From the NCBI RefSeq assembly GCF_964340395.1, contig NC_135552.1:11291194-11355193 (forward strand): a DNA stretch of 64,000 nucleotides, read 5' to 3'. The notes beneath the pieces are model-generated. The model was not told the DNA's origin, ran no database searches, and saw only the letters and a list, made by a program, of their open reading frames with translations. This DNA is from Glandiceps talaboti. Lineage: Eukaryota > Hemichordata > Enteropneusta > Spengelidae. Of this stretch, positions 25,125 to 38,800 are shown piece after piece. The position numbers and the translations under genes were made by a program. Position 1 is the stretch's first letter. Each line of letters starts with the position of its first letter.

Positions 25125-28100
25125 ATGGCAACACAGAAACTGAGAAGTTTGGTGTCCAGTGTGTATTACTATCATGGCTTGTTCTGTTCAAGTCATCCGT
25201 TCCTCATGATAGTTTTCACCATATTTGTTGCCATCATATGCAGGTGAGTGATAACAATTAATACACTCAATGATATGAATTCCAAAGTTTGTTCATCTTA
25301 CATTGAGATTGAAGCTTTTTGTTGCACACTCATGTATACATATACCTGCCTTTTTTAATGCCATGTTGCCTTGACAACTGATCAATCATTTCGATGTGAC
25401 CTGATGTGAGTAGTGTGTAAGGGTACATAAAACATTTGCCATTTGTTTGCCATCTTAGACTGGTCACAAATCATAAATTTTTTTGCAAACTGAAACTAGT
25501 CTCATCTAGACGGGTTTTTTTGCAATAGTTTTAGTTTGTGTCTATCTTAGTAAACCACAAAGGTTCAATTACCACAGTAATAAGAGGTAGGGATGCAGTT
25601 GTATAATCTACATCATCAAGTCATCACAATTAGAGCTGTTATATCAGTAGTATATACCACTCAGCACTCATGCAACTCTGCTGTATATCTTTAACTTAGA
25701 CATTTGGATCGGTCCTAGTGGATAAGAAACCAAGAACAGGTTTTCCAAAAAAAAAAGGAAAAGAAGTATCTCCATTTACGGCCTGCTAGTATTATAAATC
25801 CATTTTAGTGTGGTTTTTAAATGGCTGCAATATCTGACTTGTTTTGAACCAAAGTTAGTCCAGAGATTTGTCCCGGTCTCACTAGCTCATTGTTGCAAAT
25901 AAACTTAGTCTATCGTTAGATGTTATCATGGCTAGATGTACAGAGTGATGTATTAGACAAGTTACAACAAACCTTGGTAAATGTAAGAGGTGCCAAATTT
26001 GAAATTTATTACAATTGAAGTTATCAGTAATGATGTACACAATTGCGACATATCATTGATCTGACCCTACTAAGACACGGACCCATTTTGGTAATGTATC
26101 AACAATATGTTGCAGTAGTTTGTCATTCATACCGTGATTGGAAACACGGTAAGAGGTAGGCATGAGATACTGAGACAGTGACAAGCCTTGGTAAACCAAA
26201 TTGGTCTGTATCAAGGACTTCAATTATCCCTTGAAAATGTCCTAAATGTAAGACATTGTAGACTAAATAGTGCAATAAGCTATGGGTTGAGTCATATCAA
26301 CATATGGTGTTATTAGACAGATTTATGATGTGAAAACCTTGATGTAACCATATGTTTTCCAACTAGTATTAAAAAAAACAGCTTGTGTTATTAAATCTGT
26401 ACTATTATTAAACTGAATAGGATTAGAGTACTCAAAACACTGCATGGGTATATTTTTTTCAAAATCTACTTTTGTAAGACTAAATTTGGTATTAGAGTGT
26501 ACTGAGTGTTATCTTGTGTGTATTAAACAGTATACAGAGTTTGGCATTGACATGGTTATGAACATGCATTTTAAATTTACATAAATATGATGCACATGCA
26601 TATATTGTAGTACATATATGTGTATGTGTGTATACATATACATATATGTGTATACATACACACATATATGTATATACGTATATATATTACATAAATGCCT
26701 GTAGCTTGTATTTTTAAAATGTCATTCTCAATGTAATCTAGAGGGTATCCATGGCTTCATATCCCTTCTTGGGAGATCTTGAGACTCAAAGTCATGGATA
26801 GCCTGTAGACTATACGTATATTCAGTGAGTCTGAGATTTACATCATTATTCAACTCAATGTTGTATTCTGTACTACAATTACATTGACAGAACTACCATA
26901 CAAACCTAAACAGATCTCATGTACACCTCCCAATCTGTGTGTCTCATTTAGTTTCATGGTAACACAAAGTACACCTGATAATATGAGCAATATAAACATT
27001 CAGTGGCTTATTAGCTCCGCTGTCAGCGAAAGCTGAAAGCGTAGCTTTAGGTATAGGTGGGTATTGAGGTATAGAGAGTAGAGTGATTCATAGGTGTCCG
27101 TCAAACTTTTATATTTTTACTATCTACTCCGGAAGTGACAGTCGGAATTCTTCGATATTTGGTGTGCATGTTCCCTGGGGGGAGGCTATTCAGATTTGTT
27201 CATGCCAAGTTGATCTGTGCCATTTTCAATTTTTTATGATTTTTTTTCATAAAATGTCATTTTCATCAACTCCTTGAAAACCTCTTATTAGATTGCTTTG
27301 ATATCTGGCGTGTTGATGCGCAGGGGGTAGCTTACTCAGATTTGTTAATTTCAAGTCAGCACATCCTCATTTTTATTTTTTATGATTTTTTTTTTGTAAT
27401 TTGAAAAAAAAATGAATATGTTAATGAGCATAATGACCGACGCCATATTGGAAATCAGTCGACGAGACTTTAAGTAAACTGCCACTTTTCAAAAGACACT
27501 ATTGACGTCAAACAAACGATGTAATATGTGCTATAGTCATAATTCTACGCATTGGGCGCCCAAATGACAAGCGTTTGTTCGAAACAGGGTTGTAAACTTC
27601 AAATCAGTCCGCAACATCCTCATTTGCATACTCTATCCTGATTCGACCAGAAGCTGAAGGTGACCTCATTTGACCGAGCGATTTTCCACAGCAAGCATCT
27701 TGAGTATCAACACAGGACGTTCTTGGTACTCACTAAAATCACACTTCAGACCCACTATAAAAGTGTGATGTTTTCAGATAACATGTAACTTGTGGTTAAT
27801 TCTATATTGTCGTGCAATTTGGAATGACAGTGAACCAGAATTCAGACAACTTGCGTAAGGAAGGGCATGCCAGACATGCGGTTGAAGTTATGGCCGACAG
27901 TTCACATGTAAAGTTAAACGACATGAACGTGTCTTGCCTTTCCAAAATGCAAATATTTGGCAAGTAAAAATAATTAAAATAATTACAACTTTAATTTGGC
28001 TTTAGACTTTGCATTATGTTTTGCGTATCTTTCCCCGTTTTACATGTAAATCCGAAAAGGTTCTCTCTCATCATGTCATCAGTGTCAGTGATCATACCGC

Positions 28101-31100
28101 GCGGGGCTGCTTTGAGTACGAGCGAAGTGAGGCATGTTGAGGTATTTTGTTGAGAATTATAAATATTGCGAAATGTCAAGTACAAGGTTTAAATACAATG
28201 GAATGATGAAAAAAATGGCAGAGTCTGCTGACAGGCGCCGGTCACAAGAAACACTGTGAATTAAAATATCAGACGATGTATGTGTTAATCGCCGACAATC
28301 CACCCGTATGCACGAGGGACTAACCCGGAAGCAAGTCGTTGTCAGCCATACGTTACAGTGGTAACATCGTCCGAGAAATCGCTGCGTTCAGAGTGTCATT
28401 ATTCACAGAATTGTTGTTTTCGAGTGAAAACCCGTCTTGAATTGTATAACTCTAACAAATGAAGACATGTCAAGTTATATTTTGAAAGTTGTATCGCTAG
28501 TTTGAGACGATTTTCTCACGTACTATAGTACTATCGAGGCTTACTTGGAAGTAGTAGGACCTTACTCCAGTTCATCGGGAAGTTTAGCCAGTCCGATAAT
28601 TCTTTCTGGTTTAGTTTACAACACTTTTGATCAATCACGCAGATTTTGTTGTTGTGATGAAAAGAAATAAAAAAAAAGATCATTTCAAGCATTTCGTTGT
28701 GTTTTCTTTGTGAAAGGTAACCGAACATGAACGAGTGTTACCACTGTAACGTATGGCTGAGAATGACTCTCTTCCGGGTACTTAACTTGAGATTGTCGCC
28801 GTACGGAAACTAAGATGGCGATTAATACATTTCTTCCCTATATATATCTACCACAACTAGTACAAGTTGAATGTTGTTGACTTTGTAAATTTGTTAGAAA
28901 ATTGAAATTCAAATTGCCTCAAAATTATTTTAGATCCCTAGTTTATTTCATTCATCATTAAAATTTTCCAGGGTTACAGCTGTAAGACACTGGAATTATT
29001 TATAGCCAACCTCAAAATCCTCTTTTTTTCTTTTTCTTGTGTGCATTTCCCAGTCATTTTTTTCTGAGATTTTGTGCAATTTTTCATAACAGTAGATTTT
29101 TGTTATAAAATGGTGACTATGGTATAAAAGTACAATACATTACCAACTTCTGTGTAAAATGTGTTTTATAGTGAGACATCATATGAAACCACTAACCACT
29201 TTATTGCATCACTAAAACAAAACTGCATAGTGAAGACCTGAACCACTTCTACATGTCACCAAAATAAAAAATTAAATTAAAAAAAAAAACAGCGGAGCTA
29301 TTCTGACCGATAGGTCGCTTGTAATTATATGTAGCCGTGTCATATTGATGTGATTTCTTTTAATTCCCTGTAGTTATCCATTGGTAAATCTACCGTTGCC
29401 AGGATATGCACCACTGGAATTTTCCACACCAGTCAAAGAGTACAGTATTCCACTCAGGAATGATGAAAATAAACCAACCGAACCACCCACAGATAAAAGC
29501 ACTGTTGATTTTGGTGGCACTTCTATACCAAATTGGGTAAGGACACATCCCAAAGCCATGAAAAATGTGCTTTTGTACAAGGGTTATTTTGGGACAGTAC
29601 TCCTAACATGTACATGGAGTAGAATTTTACCACCTAGGTGTGTGTTGAAAATAACAATCATTCGATTTCTTGGTCAATACCATACAAATACTTTACTATA
29701 GGCATACTATAACAGTTTTCATTACATTTTTTTCTTCCACTCTGTCATGCTTTGGGCTTTTCGTTAGCTGTGTTGTCTCCCTTCATTGGTTTTGTCTTTG
29801 TGCTGTTGAATAAGTGTTAATAAAAAAATCTAAAAAGAAAAAAACCCTAAAAAAAATAAGCACACTGGTAAGGTGAACTTCTTGTTCTAGTTGACCCTAT
29901 TTGACCCATAGAACTCTATACAGGACTAATAGGACATGTATTCATACACGCACGCATGCACGGGTTAGGAAATTAGGGAGGGGTGTGCTAGAGGGATACA
30001 GGAGATAGAAGGACAATGGCCAGTCTTATATTGAAGTTGATGTATAGAATTCACATCATTTGCTCTCTTTGTCTCAGTTTTTGGAACATTGTTTCCAACC
30101 TGTCTGCTTCAAATTTTGATGAATGTTTTCCGAGTTGTATTTCTGTCCAAGATTTTGAGCTTCAATGTTTACTGTAAATTACATTAGTGTTGTAAGTTAT
30201 AAGGTTTGGGTACAATGCCTTGAAAAGTTAGTAGAAGATATTTGTTGATATTTTTATACAGTTGTATCAATGTTATTCTTTACTATGTTTCAGTGAATGA
30301 AGCCTATGATTTTTGTCATAAACTAAGTCACTGTCCCATTCTAGTAATGATAGAACAAAATTTAACATAATAATAACATGAATAAAGCGAATGTATAATG
30401 TGTCTGTTTTCCCGGAGAGAGCTCCAGACCAGACACAGAACTACTAACAAGATTAAATGATACAGAGAAACAATTTGAAAGCATGGAAGGATGTAGAAAG
30501 AAGTGTGTAAGTGAGTGAGAGTTAAGATTGAAATAGGTAAGTTTTAAGGGCAGAGCATAGCCATTGACAACTACATGTATTGAGTGGCCTGACCACAAGA
30601 AACCTTTCAGAGGGTGGTATGTTGCTGAAATGGTCATTGACTAGCATATGTAATAATTACACAAACTAGGGAGTCCTGTTAATAAGTTCTGAAACTAATA
30701 TCCATTCAGGACACTCATTGACCACACAGCATGGCTTTTAATACCTTAAATTACAGCCCCACAATAATCCTTGTCATTATACAGAGGTCATTCCTTAGAA
30801 GAAAAAACCCTCAAATTTAGGGTAACAATTTGCAAGATAAAGAGAGATCTTCTTGTGTAAGTGCTTTTTCCTGAAGCATAAGAAAGTACTGTGTGTGTAT
30901 AAGTGCTTTCAGCAACATTGCAATCCCAGATATTGTTACTGACAATATATGACTCTATGAGTACACAATTGCAGCTGTAATCCATGACATTTCCAGCAAA
31001 ATGCTCTTTGCTCAGGAAACTATCTTCAAAATATATTAGATTTTGATGTCTAGACATGTATCAAAAGATTGTAGTGTTGCTAAAAAGTATAATCTCTTCG

Positions 31101-34100
31101 CTGTTGCCTATTGATTTTGAGGTCAGCCATCATTTGTTAGGTTAATCTGTAATCTCACTGTTATCATAATGGGTGCTCCTGTCACAGTTGTATGGATACA
31201 CTAAACCCTGTCTGAAATCAAAGAAATGAGATAAAAAGTCAAATCTTAACTCGTATGCAATAATGCTGTCTGTGTCTAGGGTTAGGAGACATCTAGTATT
31301 GACAGCGTTAGCTGTAAGAGAGTGTGTTGTAGCAAACATGTTTAGATAGACATATGTATTGCACAGTGTACGTGTATTCAGGTATTTAGTGTCGAATTGA
31401 AGCTGTCTAATGGGCAATACTGATTTCATGATATAGGAATGGAGGTAGTCAGATCACAGACTAGATATAAAGATGCACAGCAATCCATCCATACAGACAA
31501 TATGTGCACACTTATACACACACACTTATTCACAACCACATGCATATGTGCACACATACATACACACATAAAGACGTACGTACGTACGTACGTATGTACG
31601 TACGTACGTACATACATACATACATACATACATACATACATACATACATACATACATACATACATACATACATACATACATACATACATACATACATACA
31701 TACATACATACAGAGACAGACAAAACAAATAGACAGACAGACAGACACTGTCTGACAATCTTGGCTATTTGGACAGCTTTCAACCATTCAAAGGTGAATG
31801 ATCTCAACTTCAATATATACATGTAATAATAATAAGGTTCAATGATCTAACAGTCAATAAACTTATCATATCCTCCCCAAGGGCATACAAAAATATGGAC
31901 AAATAATTTAGCTTGTTTATCGGCATTGGCAGCCTGTCAGATACAAATTATGCTGGCTGATAGAGTGGCATAAAATGGTCTATTATTCTTAAAGACTATT
32001 GGCTTGGCTTTCCCTTCTTGGTATCGAGAAGGGGAAAGGCTAAATCCAATGCTTGCAGACAAGCAAACATCAATGAATTGAATGCCCTTACAGTATGCAT
32101 AAGCAAAGTATCACAACCAAGCAATGAATCTGCCTTCAAATCTACATCAAATAGATTGAATTCCATTCTATATTCTACAAATATTGAAATTATTATTGAG
32201 ATTTTATAAATGTTTCAGTGTTTTTGTTCTAAGCAGTATGTATGATGAAGTCTACCTATGTTCCAAGTCAGTTTACCAGTAGTTCCACATCAGCATTATC
32301 AGTAGAATTTATATAGGAAAACTGCCAGTTTTACCAAATTTCCTTCTTTTTTGTCCCAGGGTTCTCCGAAAGCTTTGCAAAAAACGCTGCATTTGATGAT
32401 TTGTAATGCATATTCCTAATTCTGTATTATATGCTCTTTTTTCAGTTTGATGGTCCACCTTTTGCTTTTATACAACAAATCAACATCAAAGCTGTGGTAT
32501 CACCATGGCAACCCACTCTCATCACCACTGATGCTTTCCGAGCCCCTCTTTCTAAAATTTTTAAATTGGTAAATGATATCAATGAATATAAATACAACAA
32601 TAGGTAAGTGTGAAAATTATGAATTCAAAATTTATATGAAATTATTGGTTTGTGGGAACCAACTTATAGATATAATTTAGTAGACATTATTGAGAATTTT
32701 ATGTGCACACTTGTGTGTACTGTAATGAAACACAGTGTTTTAATTATATTCTTTGCCAAAATATCAAAAACATAGTCTCTTATGACTTACCACATTGTAT
32801 CAAATTTTGATGTGTCGCATGAAATTATGCGTTAATACTAATAGTGCATCAAAACTGTACTGGCTCACAGAAGGCTAGTCTGGATGACCAGCCTGTGATT
32901 CTAACCACAGGTATAAATACTGTACAGGAACTAGACTAACAGAGGACTAGTCTGGTCACCATAATAACTGAAATAAAGGATACAGGGATACCAGGAAATT
33001 GTTGTGTGTCTGTGATATACATCAAATTGGCCTCTTGGTACAAGTTCCTGTTAGCAGCTAACTCTATTTTACAATACAGTATCTTATGTATGTTAAAAAG
33101 TTGTTGACTTACAATTTTTTTGTTTGTGACTGGTTAATGGTTGACTGTCACTTTAATATTTCATCATATTTATACAACTCATTTTTTGATAAATTGTGAA
33201 ATTGGCATAAAGCAATCTCTAAATTTCGTATTCATACTTTTGGTGCTTGTGCTATGTTTTGGAAAACCTTCGTCGATGATTTTCTGTTCAAAAGATGGAA
33301 TATTACAAATGTACCTGTATACCGTATATTATGGCCCTCAACTTCTTCAAGCTTTTTCAACTGTCAAAATGAATGTAAATTTCCTGATCGATGTGTGTTT
33401 ATTAAAAGGGAACACCACTCCAGGAAATAGATATATTTTCGTAACTTTCATACTCACTTCATGATTTTACATCACATAATTCCTAGTCATGAATATTCAG
33501 TGTGCATCTAATAAATATGTACATGTATGTCTGCTAAGTCTTGAGAGACAACCGTAGACCAATGTTAGAACAGCAGAGGTGAACTACAGTACTATAGTTT
33601 CAATTTCACGTTTCAAATCAATGATAACTGATTATGCAATTGATTACGCAAAATATATGTGATGTGAAATTATGAATGACTCTGTGGAACCCAAAGTTTA
33701 AGAAAATGCTTTTATTTCCTAGAGTAGCGTTCCCCCGTGAACTAAGTGTCACAATCTTGATATCATTCCATATTTCAGTCTTACAGTGCGGAGTTTTTGT
33801 TACTATGTTATGGAACCGTTGCCAAAGTACCAAAGTAAAAATGTCCTTCCAAGCCACGACTGCCTAATGATGTCGCCTGCCCTTATATGGCAGAATGATA
33901 AGGAACAATTTGTTAGTGATGGAGATCTTATACAAAGTATTTATAAACACCAGGGAACTACCATTGATTACTCACCAAATCTCAAAGGTATGTAAAAGAT
34001 AGTCCATGAGATAGGGCAGTGAGCATTGCTATGGTTTTAGCTGGTTTTACTCCATGTTGAAAATCTTGAAAAGTTGGTGGAAATATTTGTAAAAGTTAAT

Positions 34101-35786
34101 TGAGAATTATTTAAAGGTAGTCAGTAAAATGTTGAAAAATTCAAAAGGAAGCTGGAATTTTTTTGACAGGTATTCTTTGCTGGCCTCTTGTCTATAGTGT
34201 ATGGTATCATTAGTACACTATTGGCAACTTATATATGCTAATAAGAATATTGCTCTTTTTGGTACATGGACCTGGTCATCAAAAATTCATAGAGTTTTCT
34301 TCAAAGTGATGTATGTAGTCACTAGTGTGACCTGGCCATGCATTTGTATATAACCACAGCATTGAATTTACATTTTATCATGAACTTCTATGGTTTTCAA
34401 CTAGTACCAGTACTAGTCTGACATTCGTGTGACAATAAGCAAGTCCTTGAGTAAAGCTATTGTAGTGTAGGGAAGATAAATTCTCTATTGAGTCCAGAAC
34501 TCACGTCCCGGCTGGGAATTTCACATTATACTTTTTAAAGGAGAACAACATGAATTCAAGGTAGTCTGGGACCATACCTTCATTTCAGACACAATAGTCG
34601 TTTCTGTGGTTTACAAGGAGAGGCTGGACTCAAAGCTAGAATTCAAGGCTATACTCTATAAAGTTTAGAGTAGAGCTCTGTAGTATTGTGAAATGTCTTT
34701 GTAAAGATAGGACATAGTTCAGATGGGTTTAAGCTCAAGGTCCAGTTCCAAACAAACCTATACTTAAAGACTAGATGACTCAGTTTGTATACATAATGTC
34801 ATCTATATGGAATGTATGCAGAGACAGCTCCACCCACCAACCACTGTGTACTAACTAGTCTGGATGCAATTGTGGTCTCTGAGTGGACATTATCAACGTA
34901 ATGATGTCAAGTGACACTCTAGTATAAAGTCACCAGACTCTCTGTATAGGGACTAGACTATGTACTCACTAACCCTGCTGTACAATCCAAGTGTAGTTAT
35001 GTTATGTGCTAACCTAGTCTTGTAAGTTGTTATGTCCAAACCTAGTCGGCTAACTGTCTAGTACAGTCCAAACTTAGTCTGCTAACTGCCTGGTACAATC
35101 CAATCCAACCCCAAGTGACTTATCCTGTGAAATATTGATTGTTATCATTGTAAATGTCCCTAGATGTACAAGATAAATACAAACACAGTGAGTGGTAGTG
35201 TTTGTTTGTCTTGTGTACATGTGTTCATCACTGCATACAACTATAACACTTGATATAGCATAGCACATCAACTATGGTGAATCCTAACTAATGACAAATA
35301 TGAATTTGATATTAGTATCAGATTACATATCACCCAGTTATACTTATCCAGTCACCAGCTGCAAAAATAATAAATAAGATAGAATTAATAAGTGCATATG
35401 TGTATATAACTATGTTGACATTGGTATGAGACACTAGTGGTTGATTTTAGGTCAAGGACATGGTCATCCTGTTTGATTTATCTATGTATGGTGGGTGCAT
35501 ACCACATGGAAATGTACAATATATCATGTTTTGTCACAGATGGAAGTATGTCAAAAAAAAATAGACAACCAACACCTTAATTCAATAATTGTGTTAGATT
35601 TAGATTGACCTTCAGTCTATTGTGTTATTTATAGATATGATCAGATGTATTTATTTAGGTATGGTTTCATAGTTTACTATTTTCATGTCCCACTATGACT
35701 AGCAAATATGAAGCTATGGGTTGGTGAGAGGGATGTGGATGTGTGCAAGTCCATGTGTTGATGTGCATGTGCCACAAGCATATACG

Positions 35787-35839
<53 letters not shown>

Positions 35840-38800
35840 CTGTCTGTGTATGTGCATGCATGTGTGTGTGTGTGTGCGTGCATGTGTGTGTGTGTGTGTG
35901 TGGATGTATGTATGTATGTATGTATGTATGTATGTATGTGTGTATGTATGTATGTGTCTGTAGTGTATATGTGTATATGCTTACACATATACCTATGTAC
36001 TAGACTGAAAGGTTTATTATTGCGTACACACATTTTTTAATCTGTTGTTACAAATGCTAATGGTCAGCAGGAATACCTACTGTGACAAATTTATCAATCT
36101 GTCATGTCTACAATGTGTACTTAAATTACTTACCTTCAATGACATTTTGAATACAACATGTCATGTCATGCCTATCAGCTAGCACTCACATGAAAGGCAT
36201 TGCCCAATGCATTAGGGCACCTCGTTATAGCGTAACGGCTACCACTCAGATGACATGAGTCTGCCAATGCATGAGGGTACCCTGTCATGGCATACCTACA
36301 GACTAACTGTGTTTTATGATATTATAATATAAATACATGGATATTAAAAAAGTTATATTCCTTTGTTTATTTGTCAGATTTGCTGTTTGGTATTCCATGG
36401 AAATACAGCGGAATATCCAGATTTTATGTGCGGAATAGAAAAAGAGTTATATCATTTGCCATTACACTTGTATTACAAAGATATGATGCCAAGTAAGTTA
36501 AATTAGTTCTATCATCAAGTTCTGTTACTGAAATATTTACACAGCAGATGTCTACCTACTCCACATGATAAATAGCAAACCCCAAATGGCCATACTTTGA
36601 TATGCCATATTCACCTATCTAGCAGTCATTTTCCAAAATCAAATGCCAGTACATAAAGCAGTGGCCAATGTGACTAAAACAACTCCATGAGTTCATAAAA
36701 TGTACTTAATCTTCTAACAACATTAGCAGAAATTTTTGACAGGTTGAGAATACCACCAGCTTTTGCTGTGAAAAGCTGAGAATTGATTTTTCCAAAGGAG
36801 ATAAAAAGGAGGCTATGGTACTCAACTATCAAAGCCCTCTCTTATGGCCAAAAGGCTGCTTTGAAACAGCACACCTAGTGGCCAAACTATACAATCTTTT
36901 GTTTTTCTGCTAAGTGGAACAGTGTATGTGCTTTTTGTATTCAATGACAGCCTGTTAACTGAGTATTTATGTATTTATAAAGATAACACACTGAGAATTA
37001 CACGTAAAAACCTGTGCTGATTTGTGTACATCATTTATGTTATGCTCTTTATTTTGCGATACAGTTTCATAGATGGAATGAAAACCCATCTAAAGAAGAT
37101 CTATCCAGAGAGTATTGTAAATATTAGTCAAAATCAAGAGGAAGAAATAACACATATATTTTTTCAGGTAAGAAACAAACAAGTCAACACAAATAGTGGG
37201 AAACCTTTTCTTGTGAGTTCCCATATTGTAAAAGATAGGAAAAAAGTAGAAATTACTGTGTGTAAAAAAATAGAATTACTGTGTGTAAAAAAATAGAAAT
37301 TACTGTGTGTAAAAAAATAGAAATTACTGTGTGTGTCAGTTGCACATCAGATTGGTTCAGAAGGCAAACTGGTAGACAGATAAGGCATGACATGAATTTT
37401 TATACAGAAATATGCTTACTTTGTTCCATTTGTTTGTGTCCATAGAAACAGGTTTTAGTCAAAAAGTCAGAATACTTGAATAACAACAGTTTTTCAGCTG
37501 ATATAGGTATTGATACTGTCTTACAGAGACACAAGCTGTGTTTATAAGGTTTTTACTCAAGTGAAAATACTAAAACAAAACCACATTCCAGTATATTGTT
37601 AATGTCAATCTATGTCTTCTATAACATTGCGATTGTCTTCTGGTAAGGTTAGAACAGCTAATTGCATAGTACGGATTTCATGAATTTTTTTTTGATATGT
37701 ATGATAAATTACATCATTGAATCCTTTATGGGTTATATCATCATACCAAGTTTGTTTTCAGTGAGTTGCGAGTTGTGGTTAAGTGTGCTCCAGTAAGTAC
37801 AATACTGCGAGTAATTTTTAAATATGCAGCAAAAACTATGCCAAAATATGTATAAACTCAGTTTATGGCTGGCCCTTTATATAGGGTGATAATAATTGTG
37901 ATATACAAGTGAACAAATCAAGTATGATAACTGATTTATTGAACAGACAAAAGTGAGCTTTCCTTATATGAATATATGAACATTGATATTCTTTTTTTCT
38001 CTCACCACACAGGATGGACCAGAGTTTGTGGAACTTACATGGCTATTCCTAACTTATTTTATGCTATTTATGTACATGTACTTTTCAGTTCGTAAGTATC
38101 ATAGTTCAAATTTCTTCAATAAGATAAGGTTTTCTCAATCTTTTTCAACAAACAAACAGTAATTCAATACATGTATATTGGTAACAAATAAGAAATGTCT
38201 CTCATTTTACAGGTAAAATTGAAATGGTCAAGTCCAAATGGGGGTTGGCTTTTAGCGCTGTTGCTATGGTGATAGCATCACTTCTCATGTCAGTTGGGTT
38301 GTGTTCGTTTTTTGGCCTAACTCCAACTGTACGAGAAGGGTAAGTATTCCAAAGGCATAATTTCTATTTTACTCCAGTTTGTACAAAAAAAAATTTGGAT
38401 TTTGTGACAACAAGGCCACTGATACTATATATCCTCATATCTACGACACAGAGTCAACTCGATTTAGGATAAAGTTAGGTGCCTAATAATATTATTTGCA
38501 GTCATGTGTTTAGTGATTATTTTGTATTATATTAAAGTTGTTCATAAAAAAAAATCTTGAGGAAAACAATATCCATATTTTCATAGCATGAATTTTACAA
38601 AATAGAAAACTTACTACTGAACATTTCTCCATTGGAAATTGTATGCTTATATTTTATACAAGAAAAGTTCAGGAAATCACAACTCAAATGTTTGTGTGTA
38701 TCCGCAAGAAATCAATTTTCCTAACAGAAACTATGACTGACTTTCATATATATGTGTATTTTCTGTTTTACAGAGAAATCTTTCCATACATGATAGTATT

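Noticed and set aside
30362-30637. 91-codon minus-strand frame and a weakly retroelement-like plus-strand patch
   Set aside because: Several frameshifts and stops, no reverse transcriptase motif visible; too weak to call a retroelement.
36180-36300. Possible tRNA-like or hairpin segment (AGGGCACCTCGTTATAGCG)
   Set aside because: No cloverleaf or internal promoter boxes could be drawn; it looks like an imperfect local duplication.
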